Source: Paramecium sonneborni
Taxonomy: Eukaryota; Ciliophora; Oligohymenophorea; Peniculida; Parameciidae
Direction of reading: 5' to 3'
Assembly: GCA_905182985.1 (NCBI GenBank)
Contig: CAJJDN010000051.1
Span: forward strand, 319,650 to 383,649
Length of the DNA stretch: 64,000 bases
The translations under genes were made by a program, and so were the position numbers. The number at the start of each line of letters is the position of its first letter. Position 1 is the stretch's first letter. Below the pieces are notes generated by a model. It searched no databases and was not told where the DNA came from. It saw only the letters and a program-made list of their open reading frames with translations. Shown here piece by piece: positions 39,101 to 50,933 of this stretch.

Positions 39101-39904
39101 CTATTTTCAGCTGTAACTTCAGCATCTTAATTAGATATGATTCCAATTTCTTAACTAACTTAATCAGCTAATTCTTCTTTTGATTATTCATCTTCTTCAG
39201 AATCTACCTAAGTGATTAAAACAGCTCCAAATGTAGATTTATTGGCCATTTTATCTGTTGAAAAGATATTTCGATTAAGATTTATTTAACTTTGTTGCAA
39301 GACTTCTTCAAAAACTAATGGATTAAAATATTACTAATTTTCTTTTTCATTATTATCTTATTAAATCTAATTTTCATTTGGAATTTCCTTAGATTTCTTT
39401 AAGGCAGTCCATACTTTCACAACTTCCTCTTCTTTTTCACTATCACTATTACTATTTTTCTTATCATCTTAATCTTCATCTGAATCAACAATTAGTGATT
39501 AATATCTCCTAAGAATTCAGAAAATAAATTTACACTATTTGAGTTTGCTTTTATAAGTTCTATTTTTAAAAGACAGAAAATTGTCTACTTTTCATCATAT
39601 CACTTTCATCCTCTACTTATGTACTTATCTCTTATTAGTAATTTCTTGCGTCATTTTACTTTCCAATTATTTAATTTGTCAATAGATTCTATTAATTTTA
39701 ATTTATATGTTCTGGTTGTTATTGTACATTTTCAATATGATCTATTTGATTTATTCTTTGCCTATGATAAACTAAATGAAATACATTTCTAAACTAGAAC
39801 TTTTATTTAATATTTAAAATATTCACCTAATCTATATTCTTTATTTTAATTGTAATAAAATATGGAAATATTTTTTTATCATTATATATATATTTATATA
39901 TCAT
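36174..39904 (-). CDS. RhoGEF (DH-PH) protein with PX and FERM-like domains
   Basis: ATG 39904, TGA 36174-36176, introns 39509-39533 and 36195-36225, 1,224 aa. The first ~310 residues are low-complexity and acidic. An IQ-like motif (KIQNYFRFVQPYKKLK) leads into a DH domain at about 340-540: NELIVTEKKYVSDLKI and the diagnostic SYLIKPVQRLPKYVLLYKDL. A PH-like region follows (IILYAFNNFLLFAQ). A PX-like domain lies at about 680-800 (IVIGTEIRNTKSNPYTVYI, then basic and Pro-rich blocks). From about 875 to the end is a FERM-like module (FIEVSLMDGRTIQVGF, KQWLDFRLFIV, YFYLNWKSEE, FNFNDLCLITALFYY). DH domains activate Rho-family GTPases; PX, PH and FERM bind membranes. The start overlaps the end of the upstream gene by 26 nt, so translation may begin further in, for example at Met about 39580. 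Confidence 0.87.
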
Positions 39905-40620
39905 TCAATTATACATAAGGTTGATATATTGTCAATTTTAAAGTTAATTGCAATTCATCAAACTAGATCCATAAAAAATTAAAATTTACTATGGTATCAA
40001 AGTATGCTCTGGATTTAATTTCTTTTTCTAATTCAATTAAATCTTTAAAATCCCAATTCTAATGATATATTTTGATAGAATAATAATTTATTATCTCTTG
40101 AAATCCATCCATTTCAAAATATTCTATATTTTAAAATCTATTAAATACTTCATCAGATATTAAAAAGTATTTTTGAGGTATATTTTTCTTTTTTCAATAT
40201 TATTTGTCCCCAAAAGAACTCTTTAATAGAAGCACTAGATATTAATAAATTTATCAAAATCAGATACATTCAGAAAATTTTTTGGATTGATATCACTCTT
40301 TGAATAATCTATAACATAACCCTCATAAATATTGGCTGAAAATTCTTCTTTATTTAGTTAAGTTATAGATCTTTAAATGTTTTATCTGTTTTAAGCTATA
40401 TCATTATGCGTAAAACAATTCACATTCTCAGGAGAATAACCATTTCTAATTATTTTTTATATGAATGGCATACATTTGCTTAATGGCTTTAATTTTTGTA
40501 TGAATTTGAACCTGAAACTAATGAAGCCAAATTTACAGTATTTACTAGAAATATTCCAAAACTTAACAATAAAAAATATATTTTATTAAATAAATGATTA
40601 TTACAACTTGTTTGTTTCAT
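39879..40620 (-). pseudogene. Possible secreted-protein gene with unresolved frame breaks
   Basis: ATG at 40620 gives a signal-like N-terminus (NKIYFLLLSFGIFLVN). Introns of 25 nt near 40521-40545 and 28 nt near 40458-40485 keep it open through NGYSPENVNCFTHNDIAQ and DYSKSDINPKNFLN. After about 40235 good coding sequence continues in a second frame (SASIKEFFWGQIILKK) and then a third (SDEVFNRFQNIEYFEMDGF ... LIELEKEIKSRAYF) to TGA 39879-39881. I found no GTA introns for these two shifts. Either there are two sequencing indels, unusual introns, or the gene is decaying. No family recognised. Confidence 0.4.
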
Positions 40621-40796
40621 ATTCTTTTAAAAATATTATTCACAGAAATATATTATTTTATGGTTAATTATGTTGGTAATTACTGTTATACTTAAATTAA
40701 GAATGCATTAATTGAGAGATCATTAAGACTTTAAAAATAAAAATGAATAAAAGTAAATTAAAATTAAAATTGATTGAAATTAAAAAAAAATAAATA

Positions 40797-41683
40797 TCAC
40801 TCATGATTTTATTAAGATTCTTATTATTATAGTAATTATTTTAGAAATGCAATCTCATTTCTTAAACTGTGTTTTTATTGTTTCCAAATCATTTCTTTAG
40901 TTTAGTAGGCTTTTAAGATTTATGCTGCATACAAATATAGTTTGTTTAATTGTTGTGAATCAAAATATTCTTATTATGAATGAGATTATAATTATTTATT
41001 TTCAGATAGATATATTTATTTTTCTTATTTTTATTCCTAATTTCTTGCTGATCTGCATACTACTAATTTTGTACCTTCTCCTGTTCCAGCCTCTAATTAA
41101 AGTATAGTAAATTACATTTTTAATAATTCCTTTTTTAGACATATTATCCTAATATTTCATTTAATGAGCTAAATACATTCATACCTTTAGGATATTTAAT
41201 TGATTTTTAAGATTATTGTGATTTCTGATTAGGACAATAATGTAAAGGACTCATTTAATTAACATTTTTAGCACTTTAGGGATGTTTCTAAATATCAGTA
41301 CTTTCTTCAACATTAATTTAAGGAGGTCTCTTTTTTTGAAAACTATTTCTTGCAGATAGTTATTATTAAGATAATAAAAGATAATTAAGACTATGATGAG
41401 GTTTTAAAGTGGATTTAATAGATTTCTCTTTGCTGCTGTTAAGCACAGATATCAATTCATTTTTAACACTGTAATTTGGTTCATTAGATAAAGATGGTTT
41501 AGAGATGAAATTTTTGAATTCATTTTTATTAATGGATCTACAATTCTTACTATTCTGATTTGATTTAGGTTTTGAATCATTTTAACTTTATTTCTTACTA
41601 AATTATAAAATTCTTACATTATTAGAGGAATTCTAAGACAATAATTTAGAAAGTGCTGTTATAGCTTTAGGTGTTATTTACAT
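40797..41683 (-). CDS. Ser/Asn/Gln-rich protein with C-terminal coiled coil
   Basis: ATG 41683, TGA 40797-40799, one 23-nt intron (41093-41115), 287 aa. The first ~200 residues are rich in Ser, Asn, Lys and Gln and look disordered. After the intron comes GTGEGTKLVVCRSARN and then a coiled coil (LNKLYLYAAQILKAYQ, HSLRNEIAFLKQLLQQQ). The intron is supported because unspliced sequence loses this coiled coil. Its start lies 31 bp from the stop of SND1, on the same strand. Function unknown. Confidence 0.75.
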
Positions 41684-41714
41684 AAATTATTATATTATTT
41701 TAAAATACAATTCA

Positions 41715-44434
41715 TCACTCAGTTTCTTCATCATAATTCCATAGTCCTTTGCTATTATTTTCAGCTTCTTGAGTTGCCTTAAGCCATTCTTCAAGCTTTT
41801 AAGGTAAAGGAGGAGCCTAAAAAAATAGAAATAAAAATATTTACTGTTTTATCAAGTTTAGCAAAGCCTTATGATAGCAATAAGATATTAAGTGATTTAT
41901 TGGGTTAATTTTCTTTGGTTAAGTAAACAATAACACCTTTGCTCAAATCATCTTGAAATTCAAAAGAAACAACAATTTCTTTTTCAAAGATTTAATCCCT
42001 AATGAATTATCCAACCTTTATATTATAGAATAATTATACTTTATTTCCTAGATCATGACTTATAGTTGGTCCACTTATATGAGCTAAATTACATCTGATA
42101 GCTTAAGGAGGTAATGCAGCTAAATTTTCAGGAAGTTTTCTGATATCATTTTATGAAACTATATCAATATTTCCATAGTCAACAAATAAGACTTCATATC
42201 TATTTTTTAATTCTCTTGTAATTTTGGCTCTATACCAATTGCCATCAACTGAGAATTTAGCAACGCATAACAAACCCTTTTTAAATGGTGGAATTAATTT
42301 ATTAGCTTCAGTAGCTGTAAATAATCCAAGACTCTTTTCAATTTATCCTAATAATTTATCTGTTGGATCTTAGAAATAAAGAGTATTGCTATCTGCTATT
42401 TCAACTAAAACTAACTTTTTCAACTATTATGATATATATTATAATATACTTCTCCATTTAATATTTTATATTCAGATCTAACAGGTACATCATCATCACC
42501 CTTAACAATAGTTAAATCTAAACCTTTGATATCCCATAAACCTTCCCTTTTTAATTTAGCCTTAGATTCAGCATCTGCAAATAATGCTTAATAATTATGA
42601 CTATTTGCAACTGGATTGAATGTAACAGCTAATCCTAATTCAAGAAGTGTTAATCCTAAGTTAGTTCTTTATTTTCCTATAAATACATGTCCATGAAAAA
42701 TGCCTTTTTTATCAATTGATGTTAATTCAACATCAACATCTCTTTAAAGTGCATTTTCCTTAACATATTATAATGCAATATTTGAGAATTTTTAATAATC
42801 TGGTAAATTTTATTCATTTGGTAAACATTTAACTCCTGCAAGTACAATAATAGAGGTGTAATTTTATTCTTAGAATCTTAATTTTAATCTAGATCCATTT
42901 AAAACTAATTCAACAACTCCAGATAGTTTTCTTAAAGTTCTTAAAGAATCAAATGCATCTCTAGATCTTTATAAATTTGGATTAACAGATAAATCAGTCA
43001 TTTTAGGTAATTATATTGGTTTTCCATGTAATCCTTTTTTAGCTTTATTTGCTGATTCTTATGCACCTGTTAATTCATCAATATATCTAGATACTCCATC
43101 ATCTCCTCTAGGTGGTTAAACAGTTGCAAATCCTGCACCTACAACTAAAGCAGCTAAATTTTAATCATTATCTTCAGTTAATATTATATTAACAAACACC
43201 ATATTCAATTCTTATTATAATTTCTTTTTATCTTCATCATCTGCTAATCCTTCTATATCTTTAGGTTTAATTTTCTTCTCATATTCAACTTCTACTTTAA
43301 CAATTTTACCAATAGCATGCTTTCTAACAAATTCTTTAGCTTCAAATCCAAATGGTTAAGTTTCTTTAAGAGAATATTTTGGTGCTTTAACTGAAGCCAA
43401 TAAAACTCTAGATTATTATCTATTGTTAACATTCATTACAGTTAATTAATCCCCTGAATGTACTTCAATTATTTTTGCTTAATATGTCTATTTACCTCCT
43501 TATAATACAACTGCTTATTATTATTATTACTTCATAGAATCTTTCCATATTCCAACCAATTTTATTTCAGCTTAACTTTGAGTCTCTTTCAATTCATTAT
43601 ATCTAATTATAATCTCACTAACATATACCTTTTCTAATCATTTATTAATTAAAATGCATTTGGTGATAGTCTAAAATATCCTAAACTTAAGAGTTCTTTC
43701 TTTATATCTAAATCTCCCTTTTTTATATCCACTCTTAATGACTAGAACTTCTCATCTTATCCTTATACAGTTAAAGTGACTTCTTATTAAAGAATTAATT
43801 CTTAAATTGTCCATTTAGCTTTATTTTATAATACTTAAGAAACTGAAGTTGGCATAAATACTTCTCCATATGAACATTTTACTAAACCTTGTAATTCTGG
43901 AATGTAAGCATAAAATACAAACAATCCTTGTACATCTTCTACAAAACATTTTGTATATTATTTTGGTTTTACATCTTTTAATTCAATTTTAGTATATTTT
44001 AATAATTCTTCTCTTTTTGACCAAATTCCTTTTCCATTTTATTTAGCTAGATTTTATGCATTCTCATATTCTTAACTTGGCTTTCCTTATAATCTTAATT
44101 AAGCTAATCCTTCTCTCAATTATTATTCTCCAATATCTTATCCATTTTTGAATATTCTTCCTATCACTTTATCATTTTAATCTTTGATCTTATGTTCAAT
44201 TGTAAATTCAATTTATTGTCCTAAAACTTACTTTCTCAAGAATTCTCTAGCTAAAAATCCAAATGGCTCTTATTTTGGATTCTCCTTATCTGTTAATGAA
44301 AATTCAGGTGCTTAAATTCCTTATATTGTCAAAAATTTAGTCATTGGCACTCCTGTCTCATTATTAATTGGTCCAGATATTAATACACAATTGGAAGACA
44401 CTATTTACTTAACTGTTCCTTATTTTTTTTCCAT
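41715..44434 (-). CDS. SND1: Tudor-SN, staphylococcal-nuclease-domain protein 1
   Basis: ATG 44434, TGA 41715-41717, introns 43603-43628, 42424-42449 and 41817-41844, 879 aa, as expected for SND1 (~900). Repeated SNase-like (OB) domains are visible, each with the APE/AP and RE/FxxRxFLR pattern: IQGIQAPEFS...PFGFLAREFLRK; VLLASVKAPKYS...PFGFEAKEFVRK; IVLAGVKCLP...; and GHVFIGKQRTNLGLTLLE. The Tudor domain has NWYRAKI...RYEVLFVDYGNID. The C-terminus completes a fifth SNase fold ending LEEWLKATQEAENN. The protein acts in RNA metabolism, stress granules and small-RNA silencing complexes. The last intron joins KLDKT to APPLPQK precisely. Confidence 0.95.
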
Positions 44435-44537
44435 TTTAATTTATTTAATATACGTGGATTATTAATTAAATTTAAATAAAGAGAACAATAGGAATTATAT
44501 TAGATCAACAAGATTAATAAAATTGTCTTTAACACAT

Positions 44538-46118
44538 TCAATGTTTATTTCTTTAATATGATTGCCTCAACAGATTCAATATTAGACTTATATAACTTTA
44601 TTTTACCTTCCCATTCTTGTCATGTAATTGTTTTATTGTAGCTCTCCATTTTAGTAGACTATCCTTTTTTTTAGAGTATGGAAATTAAAATGATTCAAAT
44701 ATTTTACATTCTTCATTCTTTATAAATGGTCTCACTGTTAATTGTGAAATTAATTTGTAGTAAGAATCAGATAGATTTAATGTGATGTTTGTTGATTATG
44801 ATGATTGATGTTGTTTTATTTCTCTTAAGAAAGAATACATTTAAAAATCAACTGGCTTATTTTAAAAATGACTATTTGCCAATCTTTCTAAATATGTCAT
44901 ATATCTACAAATGTATCTGACAACTAAAATGGCAAGTAAACTTGAACCAAAAGCAGCAATTAATTAAAAAGTTAATAATTATGTAATCTAAAGATTCTTC
45001 TGATCTTCAATCCAAATTAATTAATTTTAGAGATCTTTGTCATACTCTACATTTTTTAATCTTAATATTTTATACATATTTACATAATCAATATTAAATT
45101 TGAAAATTTTAGAAATTTAGCAAATATCAATACATCATTTAATGTTATTTTGTTGAATCTACATAAATATTTAGAATTAAAAGTTGTGCAATTTGATGAT
45201 GATATGTTATGATCCATTTAATCTAACACAGAATGCCAATCATTCTTATTAAAACCAGTCAAAGTTTCATTAAAAAAATATACATTTGTTCTGTTAGGTT
45301 AGAAATACATTTATACATTTCCAATCAATATCAATCCATCTTTATTTAAAATCAAAAAATTTTCTTAAAAAAACTTTTTAATTATTTTAAATTCAAATTA
45401 TGTAGCCACAATTCCTCCAGACACATCTTTTGTTAGGTTTTTCGATATTGTTACTTTATATTCATTTTCAAAGTTAAAAAACACATCACTAAATATATAT
45501 TCAGATTAATTTGCCTTCTTGATATGATTTATATAAAATGGTCTAGATGCAATATTAAATGTCGAATAATAACCAATTGCTTAATAGGCTGAAAAATAGA
45601 ATTATTTACTATATCCTATTGACCAATTACCAATAATAAATTGTTCTGGATCAAAAAGTAATAACAATTATTACAAAAGACTCTAATGTTTCAAATAGTA
45701 GAATAACTCTTATGATTGTGTTGAATTTAATGCTTGTTCACTTTTCAAATCCAATATGTTATAACATATATTGGATTTTCTATAATTTTGTGTTTAGTTT
45801 ACTGGACATTAATCATGTTATGATGTCATTAAGCTTAATTCAATTTATACAAAAGTAAATAAATTTGCAATTTTATCAAGAGCTCTATAATCTTCAATAT
45901 AATGATAGAGTACTTTTATTAATTACTTCAAAAAACAATTGCATTTGTGTTTCAAACTAATTCGATATTTCATTATCAGTCAACTTATTTGATATTTATT
46001 ATGTTGTCAAAACTACTTCATTGTATACAAAATTCTGAGTGATAACTAGGATAACTCCAATCAATAATGTAGAGAATAGAGACAAAAGTAAAAAGTAGAG
46101 CTTCAGCTAATTTCTCAT
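44538..46118 (-). CDS. Two-TM membrane protein with Cache-like extracellular sensor region
   Basis: ATG 46118, TGA 44538-44540, introns 45892-45913 and 45061-45083, 511 aa. TM1 is near the start (YFLLLSLFSTLLIGVILVIT). About 320 extracellular residues follow with Cache/dCACHE-like features: several NxS/T sites, FYFSAYQAIGYYSTFN, VSGGIVATQFEF and LNKDGLILIGN. TM2 is FQLIAAFGSSLLAILVV and precedes a ~115-residue cytoplasmic tail without a kinase or cyclase domain. The layout is that of a chemosensory receptor whose output domain is short or missing. A possible 20-nt intron near 44597 would change the last residues. Cache assignment is inference from layout. Confidence 0.75.
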
Positions 46119-46202
46119 TCTCCATTTTTAGATCGATTTGAGCATATCAAGAAATTAAATAAACTATTAAATTTTAATATATCACAACACAACTCTATTT
46201 TT

Positions 46203-46676
46203 TCAATATTTTTGATTTAATTGTTTCTATTTTTATTTTTTTTTATATTCTTTTTGTTCTTACTTAGAAAGCAATAAAACTTCATCAGAATCTAATTCCC
46301 TTTCTTCTAAAGGTTGTAGTGCTCTAAATTCATCTTTGAATGCCAAATCTTCTTCTTAACATATTTCTTATATTTCTTAATTCTTATTTTCTAACTTATA
46401 TCCTATTACATGAACATAAGTAGACTCATCACCAATGCATATTAAATTTCTAAAGTTATTTTCATCCATAATAAATTTGCATTTGCATTAATTTTGTTTT
46501 GCCTTCAGAGAAGCAATCAAAATTTTTTTATTGTCAGTAAGTCCATAAACTTTTGCTTCTCCTTTGCCATCTAAAACTATTTAAGTAAATGTATAACAGA
46601 GTAAACCATTTTATTCTTTGAATGTGAATTTTTGTTTGTCTTTTAAGGAAATACCAAAAAATGTTTTTTTTATCAT
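46203..46676 (-). CDS. Unrecognised 157-aa protein
   Basis: Intronless; ATG 46676, TGA 46203-46205, 157 aa. A beta-rich N-terminal 100 residues (KFTFKEQNGLLCYTFTQIVL, KVYGLTDNKKILIAS, NLICIGDESTYVHVIGYKLE) ends in an acidic then Lys/Gln-rich helix. No signal peptide or membrane span. Its start codon is 12 bp from that of the divergent gene at 46689, so the pair shares a core promoter. Confidence 0.78.
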
Positions 46677-46688
46677 TTATTTAATTTA
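46677..46688. promoter_or_regulatory. 12-bp gap between divergent start codons
   Basis: Only ATTTATTTAATT separates the ATG of the minus-strand gene (46676) from the ATG of the plus-strand gene (46689). Promoter elements and 5' UTRs of one gene must therefore lie inside the coding region of the other, or the 5' UTRs are nearly absent. Confidence 0.6.
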
Positions 46689-47081
46689 ATGTCAAAAGAA
46701 AAAGAAGTTTAGTAAATTAAACCATCTCCTGATTGTATTGAATACAAACTCAATTTTTATCATCTTCATGGTCTTTAAAATTGTCCATTTTGTAATAAAC
46801 CTTAAACTTAATCCATATAATAAGAACTTACTAATGAAGATATTGAAAAATATTAAAAGGAAGTTTTACAAAAATAAAAAGATGTATTGCAGTATTATAA
46901 TAATTGATAGCTATTAATTGATATTGATCCTGAAGACCCAGATTAGATGATGGATTTATATGAAAAATATAGAGGTTGTCCTTGTTGTAAAGGATTAGTA
47001 TTGAATTGTGAAGGTGCGATATGTGAACAATTAGGTTTATGCTATTGCATCTAAAAAGATTTATAAGATCGTTAAAGTTGA
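46689..47081 (+). CDS. Small Cys-rich protein, possible zinc ribbon
   Basis: ATG 46689, TGA 47079-47081, one 27-nt intron (46884-46910), 121 aa. Two pairs of cysteines, NCPFCNK and GCPCCKG, plus later Cys (NCEGAICEQLGLCYC) suggest zinc binding. The intron length is a multiple of three but it contains an in-frame TGA, so unspliced mRNA would stop early. No family recognised. Confidence 0.75.
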
Positions 47082-47247
47082 ATTAAAAAATCAAAAATAA
47101 TATTCATTCATTAACTCATCACTTCTTTCATATTATCAATATTATTAAAATAATAATGATTAAAAAACTAATAAAATTTTGATCCTTTTTATATGGCCTT
47201 ATTATTCTAAGTTATGCATTTAAATAATTAAATAAATTCAATTTATA

Positions 47248-48000
47248 ATGAAGGGTTTACATATGTTTAAATATACTTTGCCTGGTGAGTAACCAATTAG
47301 TTTGATATTATAAGAAAAAGATCAAGGAAAATTATTTCTCGGAAATTTAGATTGCCTTCATAATTAATAAATTTTAGAAATTAATAACATAAATTGTATA
47401 TTGTCAATATGTACTGAAGAAAGTAATAAATATTAATACATAGAAATTATGGTTGGTCCAAAATATAAATAAATATACTTGGATATTCATGATAATATGA
47501 ATTCTCAAATAAGTAATGTTTTCGAAAGATCTTTCATATTTATCGAAAACTCATTGAAATTTCAATAAAATATTCTTGTTCATTGTGCTGCAGGGATCTC
47601 AAGGTCAGCAACATTAGTTTTGGCTTATCTTATGAAAAGTTTTCAATATACTTTAGAACAAGCTCTAAGATATCTAAAATAAAAGAGACCATATGTTCGA
47701 CCCAACCCTGGATTTTTACTTCAGTTACTTGATTATGAGATGTAATTTAATTAATATAAATTTAGAATGTTGCATGGATATATTACAAGTAATTTAGGGC
47801 CAGAATTAACCCCTTTTGATATTTAGAGAGATCCTCAATATAAACCACAACTTAGAGTTGAATTAAGGAAAAGTCTTCCTTTGAAATAAATTCCTGGTTC
47901 ATCTCCATTAACAAAAGTCGAACGAAAGACACATACAGAAATATTGACTAGAGTTTCCTTATCTATATCTACATTCTAGCCAAAAGCCTTTAAATCATGA
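47248..48000 (+). CDS. Dual-specificity protein phosphatase
   Basis: Intronless; ATG 47248, TGA 47998-48000, 250 aa. The catalytic P-loop [11 protein letters not shown] matches HC-x5-R-S/T with Cys as nucleophile and Arg for phosphate. Upstream [19 protein letters not shown] supplies the general acid Asp, and downstream [20 protein letters not shown] and [11 protein letters not shown] are typical of MKP-like DSPs. [12 protein letters not shown] starts the fold. The C-terminal ~90 residues are unique and basic. It should dephosphorylate pTyr/pSer/pThr, possibly on MAP kinases; the actual substrate is unknown. Confidence 0.93.
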
Positions 48001-48077
48001 TTGATTTTATTGACATATATTTGTGTAATATAAAATTTAAATCTAATTTATTAATTCTATATACAATGAATAAAATA

Positions 48078-48932
48078 TCAATAAAGGATACTTTAGGAAT
48101 AAATTAAGGATGAAAATAATTAGGCACCTTTTACATTAGTGGAAATTACATTATCTTCACTGTCTGAGTCTTATGGATTTTCATTTTCTGAGGCCTTCTT
48201 ATTAATTTAACTTTAAATATCACAAAGTGAGATAGCTTTATCTGAATCGAGTAGACCATAAGATAATTAAATAGCCAATATGCAGGATTTGAGATTATCT
48301 AATAATATTATATTAAATTAATACCTGCTTGAGAACTAAGGCTGACTAATTACCAATTATTTAGTCCTCTGATTAAGGATTCAATTTTGACTCTATTTTA
48401 TTAATTTAGTGATGAAATTTGAACACCATCATTAACCTATATATCCATTCCAAATCTAGAATTGAAGAACTTTAATTGTGGATCCAATTATTGTTACTGA
48501 ATGTTTAGAAGTTGTGATTGTTTGTTTATACGATGTAAGATAGCATCATTTTCTAAATGGTAAATGATAGTTTTTTCAATATATTCTCTATTTGTTGCAT
48601 CATAATCTAAATCAATAGCATTTCTGGCAAGCATTAAGAGTGGCATTTGTTTAAAACTTAAGTATTCTTTCTGACGATTGAATTCTGTTGCAATACAGGC
48701 TGCCAATTATGGAGAAGGAACAGCTAAAATATTACGTTGCTAAGTCTTAACACTTTTACCATCTAGCTAAAAATATAAAATTTAAGATTACTTTTATGAA
48801 CCATTAGTGATATGGATTCAAAGGATTTATGGCCATTTCTACAGTTGCTTCCTTATATGATCTTTTTAAATAAGTCTAGGTTTAGATGGAGACTTATTCA
48901 GCAAATGCAAAGCGTATTATAAGTCCTCTCAT
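48078..48932 (-). CDS. ATPAF2: ATP synthase F1 assembly factor 2 (ATP12)
   Basis: ATG 48932, TGA 48078-48080, introns 48767-48791 and 48299-48324, 267 aa. ATP12 is the mitochondrial chaperone that binds F1 alpha subunit. Signature: LDGKSVKTQQRNILAVPS, QLAACIATEFNRQKEYLSFK, MPLLMLARNAID, EYIEKTIIYHLENDAILHR, FNSRFGMDIQVNDGV and LSYGLLDSDKAISLCDI. The N-terminus is basic with few acidic residues before residue 20, compatible with a mitochondrial presequence. The second intron joins SSQA to DNLKSCI and brings the conserved C-terminal helix into frame. Confidence 0.92.
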
Positions 48933-49572
48933 TAATTTTTTATTATTTAATAATCATGATTTCATAATATGATACTTTAATATAGCTTATTAAACTAGGA
49001 TGACGTAGTATTTATAATCAAATTCTCATTATAAATTTTAATGTTCTCTTTCCTTCTTCTAAAATTTAGTATATTTAATTTATCTGACTTTTTTTATCAC
49101 TCTCTTGACAATAAAGATTTTATATTGTAACTATCTAACAATACATTTCTTATAATACATTTAATGTTCTTTAATTAATAAACATATATTTATATTTTTC
49201 ATTGGCACATTCATTATCTTAACACTACTTATAATAATAATTCATAAAAATAACTTTAAATTAAAAATTTTAAGTAAGATTTGCTTATTGTCAGTTTTCT
49301 AGTTTTTGTTCTGTTCTTCTTAATTATTTCTTTCTTTTTAATATATGGTTATATGAACTTTTCAATTATTATAACACATACATTCGTTTTTAGAAATTAC
49401 CTTTTTGATACTTTCTTCCATAATTTACATCTATAGTATGTATATTATATACTTAGTCATAGATTTATAGAATTTGACTATAATATTACTACAATTATTT
49501 ATTTAATTGTTTGATTGCCCCATTTTTCATTCATTTATCTTTCAACCTCATTATTCATTAATATATTAATTA
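48933..49572. other. Divergent intergenic region, AT-rich
   Basis: About 640 bp between the starts of ATP12 and the ABHD17-like gene. No supported gene, RNA or repeat. Confidence 0.5.
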
Positions 49573-50933
49573 ATGGACTTAGACTTTATTTTTTTTCCTG
49601 CTCCAAAGGAAGTATCGAATGATCATGACTAAGGATAAATTTTATGGATTCCAAAATATTAAAAACTTTATCCAGCTTTTTAAAATTATGTACCTCGAAC
49701 AACTAAAAAAAGAGTAATGTACTTTAAATTAAATGAAATTGATAAATTTGGTGAAGATGAACATTTCTTTAATGAAGAACCTGCGTAATCTTTATTTAAT
49801 TACAATTTAGTATTGAATCCCAATTATAACCTATTCCTAATTTTCCATGCAAACCTCTAACCTAAAGATAGTAAAGAAGATAAACTAGTGAAATAAATTC
49901 ACCTTCATTTGATTCTAATGAAGGTAGTCCTGATGTTTAATCTAAAGTACAAAAATTAAACATGCAATCCATTTAAATTACTACCAAAAAACCTTAATTA
50001 TGTAGAATGCAATCAAATTTATATCCTATAAAAAAAACCAAGATATAAAATAGTATATGTTTTAGCTAGCCTATTATTAAATTACCTTAAGAATTAAATG
50101 ATAAAAAGAATAAAAAAAAATATATTTTAGAAGAACCTTTAAGATCTAACTCTAGAGAATCACATCATATATTTGGACATATTCCATGTATGTATGTAGA
50201 TTCAAAAAATCATTCTCCAAATATTTTATTATATTTCCATGCAAATTGTGAAGATATTACTCAATCATATGATTTTCTCATTCAACTCAGAGATAATTTA
50301 TAAGTATTTTCTTTATATTAATTTCTAGATATCAGCAATAGCAATGGAATATCCTGGTTATAGTAAATATAAAAATGAACAACCTAATGCTGAATTTATT
50401 TTGAAAGATGCTGAATATGTTTACAATTATTTAACTAAAAGATTAGGTTACAATGAAAACCGTATTATTATCTTTGGTAGAAGCATTGGTAGTGGACCTG
50501 CTACTTATTTAGCTAGTAAATATAAACCAGCATGTCTTGCTTTGATGTCTCCATTTACTTCATTAAAAGCTGCTGTCAGAGATTATGTAGGATCATGGGC
50601 TTAATATCTTATCAGATAAAGATTCGATAATTTAGAGTAAATTAAAAAAGTCAAGATTCCTACTTTTATCTTGCATGGTAAAGCAGACAATATTATTCCA
50701 TATTCTTAAGCTTAAGAATTATATAGTATTTATTTTATTACTATTTAGAAAATTGTTAATCTAGTTAATGTCTTATACATTTAGCTAATGATATGGATCA
50801 TATTAGCTATAAATTATATAAAGATTTAATAAACCCATTTACTGAATTCTTATTATAAATCAAATATTATCAGAACTGTTCTTAAGCACCAAAGTTACCT
50901 ACTGTTCTATTTTATGATCCTAAATTTGAGTGA
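49573..50933 (+). CDS. Alpha/beta serine hydrolase, ABHD17-like
   Basis: ATG 49573, TGA 50931-50933, introns 49785-49810, 50304-50328 and 50726-50748, 428 aa. After a ~210-residue low-complexity N-terminus comes the hydrolase: NILLYFHANCEDITQSYDF (oxyanion HGN-type strand), AMEYPGYSKYK, IIIFGRSIGSGPATYLASKY with nucleophile Ser in GRSIG, MSPFTSLKAAVRD, ILHGKADNIIP (acid Asp) and a late His in MDHISYK. This pattern matches ABHD17/ABHD13 depalmitoylases; mammalian ABHD17 removes palmitate from Ras and similar proteins, but lacks this long N-terminus. The 3' two-thirds is duplicated downstream across a gap. Confidence 0.9.

Noticed and set aside
40922..41107. Plus-strand hydrophobic 61-codon frame resembling a membrane peptide
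   Set aside because: Antisense to the coiled-coil exon of the gene at 40797-41683. Reverse complements of Lys/Asn/Gln-rich coding sequence look hydrophobic.
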